Source: Chrysoporthe austroafricana (lineage: Eukaryota; Ascomycota; Sordariomycetes; Diaporthales; Cryphonectriaceae). From it: DNA of 64,000 nt. Every line of letters begins with the position of its first letter. Position 1 is the first letter of the stretch. Under the pieces are notes generated by a model. The model saw only the letters and a list, made by a program, of their open reading frames with translations. It was not told the DNA's origin and searched no databases. A program made the position numbers and the translations under genes. The stretch is from positions 4,340,001 through 4,404,000 of the forward strand of contig JYIP02000006.1 of assembly GCA_001051155.2 (NCBI GenBank). Reading direction: 5' to 3'. Shown piece by piece: positions 56,078 through 64,000 of this stretch.

Positions 56078-57120
56078 GAGATAAAGGGACCTGTGTATAC
56101 TTCATTCAGAAAACCTCGGTGTATTAGGCGGCGACTTGGCTCGAATCAATAAAGACGTTCTGATAATCGAGCATATTAATTAACCATGATGTATCGGTTG
56201 TCATCAGCGTGTGGGTGCGGAAGGAGTTCTAATCCGTTAAATGATAATCTTTAAGAGTGTTCTAGTCCTTAAATATGCTGAGGGCGGCCTGGTGGTCAAG
56301 CCACCACCAGCTACGTAATTAGTTCGTCTCTGCTTCGAGAATATTAGTAATTATGCATTGATACCCTGCTGGCATTCCTCTTTCCCTTGACTCTACGCAA
56401 TTCACTGCCAGCTGCACTGTCTGCAAACTGCTGCCTAGCCATAATGATCAAGGAGAAATGATAGATGGAAACGTCCATTATGTCCGCAGAGATCCATATC
56501 TGTCCACATGGATAAACGACCCGTCCGTCTTCTTTATGGTCATTGGCCTTGGATCTTAGTAGCGCCGAGGAATATTTGGCGGAGCTTCTCACAGATGATA
56601 TCTGTCACAGCAAGGGAGGTGAGCGCACCTTATCGCCAAACCAAAAACCGTGAAGGACTATTCATGGAATCGACTGAAGCGGCTGTTCCAGCAATGACTC
56701 AAGTGAGCATTGCAGCTGCCAAGGACAAGCTGAAACTTAGGTCTTTCGTTGCTCTTCCTGTCGTGCCCAAGCCGGACGGTCTCCCAGGCTCAGGCTTCTG
56801 CAAACAGGTTGGTGCGACGAGACTTGTCGAAGGGAAGGGTTAGTAAGATTAAGAGATAAATCCAATTTATTCTTACATAAGGCTGTCCTATTTATGTCAA
56901 AGAGATCCACAGCCGCTCCTAGCTACGAGCAGAGCCCACTTGATACCATGCCTCGAACTACAAACCGCAACCATGGACTATTGGAACTTAGGGGGTACAT
57001 TATCCAAGACCTCGAAGAAAATTCGCTGAAATGAGTGTCTTCTAGGATCACCCTCAACTCTAGCTGTCAGCCCTCACCGGCATCGAGGTTTCCGGGATGA
57101 CCTCCCGGCCCCACCACAGG
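56078..57120. other. Intergenic region, 1.0 kb
   Basis: AT-rich up to about 56.5 kb, then rising in GC. The plus frame 56508-56843 has no recognisable domain. Nothing supported. Confidence 0.5.
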
Positions 57121-58774
57121 CTACTCGCGCGCATCGGCGGTGCCGCTCCAGAGACCAAAAGCACTGCCCGGGCGAGAACCTGCCTCCCTGACCTCGTGGC
57201 CTCCGACGTCCACGGGCGTTGAAACTTCCGTCTGGTCGGCACTGGAGCCAGTACGGTTGCTGGTGGCGGGCGAAAACGTCGTCGGGGTGGTCAAATTACT
57301 AAGCCGGGGCGCGGCAGGAGGCGAAGGGTAGGATGAGCCGGTATCCTGGGGGACTACCGGCGGCACCGGAGCGCGCCAACGCAAGTGGCCGCCAGAAAGA
57401 TCGACGATGCCAAGGGCCTGATGAGGAGCGAGGGCCTCTGGGACGATCACAGGATAAATCATCCCGCCTGAAGGCGGGATACAACGAGGATGGTCATACA
57501 TGCCAGCAAATACCCCGTCGGAGTCGCGGTACATGAATTCTGGTCTCGGTGGCTGCTCTGGCATTGGAGGCGGCGGAGGCGGCGGAGGCGGCGGGGACGG
57601 CGGGTAGTACGTCCCCAATCGCCCTGAAGGGCGACAATAAGGAGGCGGGCCTACAAGAGGGGACGGGGGACGGGACACCCCTGGCGGGGGGGTGAGGCCG
57701 CTGGGGAATAGACAGCGGGGAGGGTCCATAGCGAAGCCGCCGCTTCGAGGGCCAGGGACGAAAGGATTGACAGGCGGGAACGCCTCGGTGTCATTGCGCT
57801 CGATGCGCACCCGGCGAGGTGGGGGCGGAGAGGGCGATCTGTCTCGTCGCCTGCAGTGCCATTCGTCCTGGACAAAGCCCTTGCCGAAGCGCCTGATGTC
57901 TCGAGCCCGCTGCTTCAGCATCTTTTCGGTCGCGTCCACGCGCTTCCATGGGTTGCTGTGCATGGTGGCCTGGTAGATGCCCTTGTCGTCCGTAGCCACC
58001 TGGCCCTCAGCGCCACGGAGGATGAAGAGGTACTCGATAGGTCCCCTCGCGCCCTTCTTCCAGAAGCGCCTGGGCCCTTTGACCTCCTTGGACTCGGCGC
58101 TGGCGAAGCGGTAGTGGTACTGCTCGCGCATCATGGCGACGGTCCAGTCGCGGCGGTGGAAGCGGTTGCGGGTGGCTTCCTCGCGGTCCGCCAGGAGGCC
58201 GTTAAGCTCTGACTGCACGATGTACGGCAGCTTCAGGATGCGCTCGTCGAGGTGGACCTCGTAGGACTTGGCCCGGCCACGGAACAGGCGCGAGGGGAAC
58301 GAGCGCTTGCTGGCGGCCTGATAGCGCTGGACGGCGTCCAAGGTCATCTCGGACAGCTCATCCTGGCCATACGGCTTGGTGCTGCAGGCCACGGTGGGCT
58401 CGTCATGCGAGTAGCGCGTGAAGACATTGAGGCCGCAGAACCTCGTGCTCTCGACGCGCTCGCAGGACTCAGAAGGGCACAGGATCCAGGCCTCGTAGAC
58501 GGGCTGGGAGACGCCCTGCTCCTTTGGGACACGGCTAGTTCTGGTCAACTACGTATCCCGACCACCCGGGTAGGGGGGGATTAACGGATACTCACTACAA
58601 AGGTAGATCGTCGACATAGCCACAAGAGTCGAACGAGTCGTGGGAGGCGACGCTGCGCAGGTCGTCGTCGGCGATGATATCACAGGGGAGGGTGGGCGCG
58701 TCGTCGGAGACGGAGCTACTGGTGGACACATCGTCGTCGAAGGGACGACGGTGCTCGTCGATCCCGAGAGACAT
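57121..58774 (-). CDS. Proline-rich fungal protein of unknown function
   Basis: Two exons: 58774-58599 and 58540-57121, joined across a 58-nt intron (GTAGTG...CCAG), giving 531 aa. The ATG begins SLGIDEHRRPFDDDVS followed by an acidic Ser/Asp-rich segment. Residues ~60-245 look folded: EAWILCPSESCERVESTRFC has two pairs of Cys, and RDWTVAMMREQYHYRF, GPIEYLFILRG and a long charged helix (ATEKMLKQRARDIRRFGKGF) follow. The remainder is low-complexity: RRDRSPSPPPPRRVRI, an 11-Pro run (PSPPPPPPPPPPPMPE) and Ser/Thr/Pro tail. The RS/PP pattern resembles nuclear RNA-related or adaptor proteins, but no domain is recognised. The ancestral donor GTGAGT three bases further would bring in a stop, so the GTAGTG donor is preferred. 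Confidence 0.68.
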
Positions 58775-58799
58775 GGCGGGACGGAGGGAGCAGGCCTAG

Positions 58800-58822
58800 G
58801 ATATGGTATGGTATGGTATGGT
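58800..58822 (+). repeat. (TATGG)n tandem repeat
   Basis: Four tandem 5-bp units just upstream of the start codon of the proline-rich gene (which reads the other way), so it falls in its 5' UTR or promoter. Confidence 0.85.
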
Positions 58823-59604
58823 GAACGTCGGGGTGATGAGAGACAGCAGGTCAGATCTGCAACTCGCGCAGTTCGAGACGGCCTGCAGGAAGGAGCTGAG
58901 GCAGGAGAACCGGGAGGGTTATTCTCAGCTCTTAAGAAGAAGAGGAGGAGGAAGACGATGAGAAGGGGACGGCACGGTATCTGTATGCGAGACGGTGAGG
59001 CTGTAGAACCCCGCCGCCACTTGTCTTACTTCGTGGCTTGTCTCACCACACCAACCAACCAACTAATCACCACCATAATACCGACGGACATAATTTAAGC
59101 CGCCTTCGCAGAAGCAAACAACGGCGCCAATCGGTTACAGCCTAGACGGCGGACCATCTGCAAGTCTTCCCGCTAAGGTAGCGTGAGGGGGGACACGGGA
59201 TGACCGCCGACGTTCACCTAATCTTCTGGCGTCGCATATATTAGTTGCCTGACGTTGCTGCTGCCTAGCAAACTGCACTGTATTCTGGAGGGCCGACAAG
59301 GGACGAATGGGATGGGCGCGTCAGCTCACGGCCTCATGCAGGCAGGCGGTGGGCGCAGCCGGCGCCGATCAGCCTCTGCTGTCCCCCGCCTGAGTCCAAT
59401 CGCCGAGTCGCGCAGAACTGCCCGCTACTGCCGTCAGCAAGCTGTGTACTATCTGTCCCGCCCTGGTGCCCGGTCTCTTTCGTATCTGCTGCGAGCCCAA
59501 TACGGCTGCGGTCGTGCATCGCATATGCAGCCGTGGGAGCACAAGCCGGGGAGTACAGGTTGCCTAGCGGCGAGAGCATCGGACAGAGAAGAGGAGAGGA
59601 GGCT

Positions 59605-59650
59605 GGGGACGAGGATGGGGATGGGGACGGGGACGGGGACAGGGACGGGC
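59605..59650 (+). repeat. GGGGA(C/T) hexanucleotide repeat
   Basis: About seven degenerate units of GGGGAC/GGGGAT. G-runs spaced by two bases could form a G-quadruplex on the plus strand. Confidence 0.8.
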
Positions 59651-60445
59651 TGGCTGCCGTAGGGGTCTCGATCCTGGGCTGCGAACAGCTGCGGGCAGCT
59701 GCCAGGGTTCGGGTTCCAGTTGTACTTGTTACTGGGCAGCTTCAAGAACGACGACATCACAGCCACATTCCGTGGTCCCTATAGGACAGAGAAAGACTCT
59801 CAGCTCGGCAGTGCGACCTCAGGGGGAGAATCTATCAATACATGTATCTCAGCCTGATCTCTCATGGGGACGGTCGCTTCAGTGCTGTCTCCCTAGACGA
59901 GACTACCTAGGTACTGTATGGGATAAAAGGCAATGCCCTCTTCAGTCAAATATAGCCGAGGGTGTCCACCAGCGTGGGATAAACACAAGCAGCGGCGACA
60001 CCGATCACAAAGATGCCTTTCAAACCAATATTTAGTGTCTGCTACTATTGTAAGCATGGTGCAACGATGGCTGAGTCGTCTGGTTGCGGAGGTCGAGACT
60101 ACTAGCACGACTTCAGCATGCCATTCAATCATTTTCTCATCCGTAGAGCCTAGTCCCAGTCCCAGGACGCCATTCCCACGCTCTACCTAGAGAACCAGTA
60201 TCAAAACCCTATACCAACAGCCTGAAGGCATCCCCGGTTTGCACTCCTGGCTGGTTGCTTATCCATTGTGCATTGTGTCTTGGCTTGTCTTTAGAGCTAA
60301 TGTGAGGATCAGGCTGCAGTATCGTCGCTCACGACCCTCCACTCCATGACGAAAGGCCAAGAGGTATTAAGGAGTCCCACGGAGCTGGTTTCATCTCTGC
60401 TAGCTTCATGCCGCTGCAGTCAAGCCAGAAAGATTCAATCTCGTA

Positions 60446-61153
60446 TTAATATATACCAATACCAATGACAAGGGCGGTGCAGGGCTCTCGCCCTCCTGAC
60501 ATCCAGGAACGCCCGGCTGGGGCTGCGCGCCTGTTCCACTTCCATCTCCAGACGACACAGGACCAATATCGCACAGATAACCGAGCAGACTTAACTGGAA
60601 ACCATGAACAACCCCGAGTCTCGCATGGACGACCCCTTGGGCTATAGATACCCCCCGAATGAGCTGCATTCGATGAACCACCAGCACTGAGACCCCCAAG
60701 GCACTGCATCATTTGTGGTGTGACTATCACAAGCCTGGTGCCACCAGATACTGTGACTGAGGCATCTTGACACGATGTATCTACAAAGTCGTTGTGATCG
60801 AGGAGGCTGGCTGCGCCATGTGCTGCACAGCCGCCCGCGCACAGTTGGCTGCAGTCCCCACGTGCTGCCTTTAGACGCGGTCCATGGCACTGCTTCAGGT
60901 GGATCGGAAATGTGGATAATGATGTAGAGCATTTCTGTACCGGGGAAACACATCGGTCTTTGATCTGCGGGACTATGCTGACCTCGAAATTTACTGTTCG
61001 AAGCACTTGGGTAACCTCATGCGGCTCGCGAGTCATCTGCAGGCCTGCGCATCTGCGGCAAATATCCATGGGGCCCTCCACGAACCAGCGCAGAGAGACA
61101 ATAAACTCATCAGTATCCTCAAAAAGGTCCATAGCCCAAGTGATGCCATTCAT
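60446..61153 (-). CDS. Doubtful ORF, 235 codons, unidentified
   Basis: Open from ATG 61153, and in the same frame somewhat further upstream. The first ~75 residues look protein-like (AMDLFEDTDEFIVSLRWFVE and a Cys pair, CRRCAG). The rest is Cys/Gly/Ser-rich and looks like translated non-coding DNA. It could be a remnant exon of a decayed gene. I do not recognise any family. Confidence 0.2.
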   Translation of the reverse strand: MNGITWAMDLFEDTDEFIVSLRWFVEGPMDICRRCAGLQMTREPHEVTQVLRTVNFEVSIVPQIKDRCVSPVQKCSTSLSTFPIHLKQCHGPRLKAARGDCSQLCAGGCAAHGAASLLDHNDFVDTSCQDASVTVSGGTRLVIVTPQMMQCLGGLSAGGSSNAAHSGGIYSPRGRPCETRGCSWFPVKSARLSVRYWSCVVWRWKWNRRAAPAGRSWMSGGREPCTALVIGIGIY

Positions 61154-61659
61154 AAGCTCGAGGATGATGATGTGCAGTTCCTGCTGACCTCCAAGAAGCA
61201 GCTCTCTCGTGAGGCGAAGTGTATCAAGTGTGGTTGGATTAATTACCCCTGCGTCTGCACGCAGCGCGTGGCAGTGTTGGCAGCAGTCTCTTTGTCCATT
61301 TTACTCAAGTGCCAAACTTCAGGCAAAGTCAAACCTTTCAACTTCAACAACTCCTGACATACGGACTTCGGCTATTACTAAGTGCATATCCTTCGTTTTT
61401 CCACGCAAACTCCTTAGTCGCCATGTCGCCGCTGATGAGCTGCTACCTCGTGATATTCTGCCTACCTCTGGATGTATTAGATACGTCTCATTTTGATAAC
61501 AACCCGTTCTCTTTTGCCACAATTCTAAGCTTTGACGGTTGGTGCTGTTGACCACAAGCCAGCGAGTAAATCTTGTCCTGATGATGTCGAATTATATAAT
61601 TATATGATGCTACTCATATTTTAACGCCAGATTGGCTGTTCCCAAAATATACCCGAATA

Positions 61660-62666
61660 TTATATGTCTCCCCTAGGAGAAACCTTGTTGTAGCCAGCGC
61701 CATACGTATGCTCCTCTCCTGACTCTGGCCAACTGCCAGCAAGCTCTGATACAGGCCGCGGCATCTCAGCCCCATCTATCTCCGAAACAACACCTAACTG
61801 CTGTGGTAGCCGTTGGTGATTGAAAAGAAAATTAAGACCAGCTTGACTTCCCGTCGAGCTGGCTGAGGGATGATAGGTGTGCAAGGCGTGTTCAGAGGAT
61901 GTCCCGGAGAACCACGAGGGAGAAACAGATGTAGGACGCTGGTCTGATGACATCTGACCCGGAGAGCTCTGGTGGCCGAGGACCTTGTCTGGATTGTACG
62001 GAGACCCTGCACCGTGTTGGAATTGGGGACTGGTGAAACCGGTAGAGTCTGACGATAATTAGAAATACTCTTGAACAAGACTTGAACAACAGGGCCCTTG
62101 CCTTGATATGGACTCGGCATATATAACGTCGGCGTCCCGGTCGGGTTCGCGTGAACCGAAGCTCCGTACTGCTGTTGTTTCTTTTTCTCACGTCGCTGGT
62201 AAAGCATGAAAAGCAAAATCCCAATCCCCAAAGCCGCCAACGCACTGCCAATCGCAATTCCGACGATGGCCCCAGTCGATATCATCGACATCGAGCCACC
62301 GCTACCACTCGATGTCGCCTCCGATGTCATGAAAGGGCTCGCGTCGGTCGTGTTGTCGGACAGCCTCGCGGCAGTGACGTTTGCGCCTGCACAGCCGTCA
62401 TTTTGGCACGCATTAGACTTGCAGCAGCCCATAAATGGCGGGCTAGTCTCCGCACACGTGTACCAGAGGCCAGAGGAGACGCAGGCCTGCTCGGGGATGG
62501 CATCGTAATCGGCAGAACTATAGCTCGTGTTGCGCAGCGAGCCCTGCGGACAGTTACCGGTCCCGTCGGCGCAGGGATCCTGGGCACAGCAGCCGAGGAA
62601 CTGTGTTGTGTTCCCCTGACAGACGTAGAAATGTCCGCCGTCAGGACAGTCCAGCTCTAAGCTCAT
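61660..62666 (-). CDS. Cysteine-rich single-pass membrane protein
   Basis: Exon 1 62666-62102 and exon 2 62048-61660, joined across a 53-nt intron starting GC and ending AG; 317 aa. No cleavable signal is obvious at the start (MSLELDCPDGGHFYVCQ). The extracellular part has two similar Cys-rich units: CPDGGHFYVCQ..FLGCCAQDPC and CVSSGLWYTCAE..FMGCCKSNAC, each ending in a G-C-C-x(3)-x-C pattern. A Ser/Thr linker precedes one transmembrane helix at about 141-165 (AIVGIAIGSALAALGIGILLF) and a basic stop-transfer (YQRREKKKQ). The ~150-residue cytoplasmic tail is Ser/Pro/Gln-rich and ends with an acidic EIDGAEMPRPVSEL motif, common in fungal plasma-membrane sensor-like proteins. A role in wall sensing is inference. 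The upstream frame is open, but the ATG at 62666 is the most protein-like. Confidence 0.83.
62049..62101 (-). other. Non-canonical GC-AG intron
   Basis: The donor reads CAAG|GCAAGG, the strong AG|GCAAG context typical of GC-AG introns. The acceptor is CGTCAG, with a TTCTAAT branch-like site 12-14 nt upstream. Removing 53 nt joins two frames that both look like one continuous low-complexity cytoplasmic tail; no GT donor nearby does so. Confidence 0.7.
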
Positions 62667-63227
62667 GTTGGGCTGGCGGAGTGACTCAGATCCAGTGATA
62701 AACAAGGGCCAGACTGCAGGACAGTGCAGGTGACAGACCGTGAGAGGGGAGAAGAGAAATGGACGGAGCCCTCGGGGACCTGTCGTCTCATACCCACTAC
62801 AGGTCTCAGCATCCTGGTGTCGCTTATGCATGTTGGTTGTTGTTGGTCTGCACGCCACGAAACCTTGCGAATGTAGTAAAAACAGGCCAATGAAATCATC
62901 GAAACCGAGTGCCATGCCCGAATGCCATGCGGCTGACTTCAGGCGAGATCCTCATTTCAAATTTGCATGTTGGTTTTGAACGTGCTGATAACATTGCGTC
63001 ACCTGCAACGCTATGTGATCAGAGACTCAAGAGCCCTTTTCTTGTCACTTGCGGAACCTCTCAAGCTCACCTCCGTAAAGCAGGAGAGTCCCCATCGATG
63101 TTGAGGACTTTATGTTCACATTGAACCAACACAACCCAAGTGCTCTGGAGTTGCGCAGAGCTATCAGCCGAGGAAACACGCCCGGCCGGCGGGTTACTTC
63201 AACGCTCGAATGACTGCTCCATAGGAA
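62667..63227. other. Intergenic region upstream of the Cys-rich membrane protein
   Basis: 561 bp containing the promoter of the Cys-rich gene and the 3' flank of the Frag1-like gene. No gene seen. Confidence 0.5.
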
Positions 63228-64000
63228 TCATGAAGGCAGCAATGGCTGCCGCTCATTGTCAAGCCCCGCTGCACACCGACCGCCCTCTCTAAATCTAATG
63301 TCTAAGTATCAGCTACACGCTTCTGGAGATCGGCATGTGGACGAATATATTCACCTTGTAAATCCGACAAAGGAGGCGAGCCAGAACGATCCGAGGTACG
63401 TCAATGTCCATTCTAGATATCCGGATTGCCGAAAGTGGCCCGTGTGTAAGAAGATCACGAAGGCCAACCCAATGCCGGCCTGACATAAGACTAGGAAAGT
63501 ATTCAGAAGACACCTGCAGAATTAGATTTCATCAGCCACTTAATTGACCATCATGTTGATCGATCGACAGTGAATGCATTCCCTCAAAACGTAAATTTGG
63601 GTTCCTCACCACTTTCTTAGACCAGTAAAGTGAGCTGGTCCCCAGGTCTGATCTTGCCAGACCAGTGAAGTCAACATGGCACTAATCCCTAGAGCACCAA
63701 AGGTTCCCATCAGGAAGTATCGGTGCTTCCTATGATAGTCGAATGTGTCGAAGATGCTGAGGCAAATCAGACAAGCAGCAGCCACAAGACCAGCGAACAG
63801 AGCAAAGAAGCTTGTCACCTGTCGCCACTCTGCATCTTCGGTCAGGCCATAGAACTTGTCCGAGTATCGGACATGATGGACCGCGAAGACCGTTCCGGCA
63901 AACGCGACGCCCGTGATGGCGCTTCCCACGATGAAGACCGGCTGGAAAGTAAATGCAGCTATGTCACTGATGAACGGGACTTCTGGATTGACTTGGCTGG
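63228..64000 (-). CDS. Frag1/DRAM/Sfk1-family membrane protein, 5' end beyond the window
   Basis: Partial gene entering from the right edge on the minus strand. Exon 64000-63610 starts in frame within PFISDIAAFTFQPVFIVGSA, the conserved loop and third-helix region of this family. It continues through TSFFALFAGLVAAACLICLS, FDTFDYHRKHRYF and the helix LMGTFGALGISAMLTSLVW. Intron 63609-63514 (GTGAGG...GCAG) leads to exon 63513-63355 with NTFLVLCQAGIGLAFVIFLH and GYLEWTLTYLGSFWLASFVG, the last two helices. Intron 63354-63295 (GTGAAT...TTAG) leads to a final exon 63294-63228 ending NERQPLLPS. Phases agree throughout. Family members have five to six helices in the plasma membrane, vacuole or ER. 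The fungal role (Sfk1-type control of phosphoinositide or sterol transport) is known for yeast Sfk1 but cannot be assumed here. Confidence 0.83.

Larger units (their letters stand above)
58775..61659. other. Intergenic region, 2.9 kb, with repeats and one doubtful ORF
   Basis: Promoter side of the proline-rich gene with a TATGG repeat and a GGGGAC/GGGGAT repeat. Many short frames occur. The only long one, minus 61153-60446, is listed separately. No RNA gene recognised. Confidence 0.5.

Noticed and set aside
59255..59784. ORFs over the GGGGAC repeat
   Set aside because: They read the repeat as Gly/Asp or Pro/Val runs; there is no support beyond being open.

Overview
The window reads as a nuclear contig of a filamentous ascomycete (Pezizomycotina, probably Sordariomycetes; the class is inference). 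The reasons are short introns of about 50-110 nt with GT-AG ends and CTRAY-type branch points, GC-rich genes and long intergenic spaces. The gene families also fit: HapX, Zn2Cys6 factors, ACS-type MFS permease, fungal quercetinase and FAD alcohol oxidase.

Left half (1-34 kb) is mostly intact. It holds SRP54 at the left edge, a small mitochondrial-looking ORF and a C-terminally short CorA-like gene. Next is a compact trio: 2OG-Fe(II) oxygenase, MFS permease, 2OG-Fe(II) oxygenase. A housekeeping block follows: cytosolic glutamyl-tRNA synthetase, mitochondrial ribosomal protein uL1 (these two share a 388-bp divergent promoter) and the Golgi tether subunit COG2. Then comes the iron regulator HapX, whose 2.1-kb upstream region carries two perfect ATCTGATAA sites, the consensus bound by the iron-sensing GATA repressor SreA/Sre. 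A 5.5-kb GC-rich, repeat-dotted intergenic space leads to an intronless 1,870-codon gene of unknown function with Sel1-like repeats at its C-terminus. Hemerythrin-like and polysaccharide-deacetylase genes close this half.

Right half (34-57 kb) is accessory in character: AT-richer, gene-poor and rich in broken genes. It contains a fragmentary cysteine-rich secreted protein, a Zn2Cys6 factor, a homoserine-O-acetyltransferase-like pseudogene, a 130-aa secreted protein and an intact FAD-linked alcohol oxidase with both covalent flavin anchors. Beside the oxidase lie a quercetin 2,3-dioxygenase pseudogene broken in several places, an intact CTF1-like Zn2Cys6 regulator and a short-chain dehydrogenase whose only visible lesion is one TAG. 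I read the 43-56 kb stretch as a decaying metabolic cluster whose regulator and one oxidase remain open. The inferred ancestral changes include CAG to TAG and CGA to TGA.

The right edge (57-64 kb) returns to ordinary genes: a proline-rich protein of unknown role, a cysteine-rich single-pass membrane protein with a likely GC-AG intron, and the C-terminal part of a Frag1/DRAM/Sfk1-family membrane protein that runs off the window. No rRNA, tRNA, CRISPR array or intact transposon was recognised. Exon boundaries were worked out by hand from splice consensus, reading phase and family resemblance. No database search was possible.
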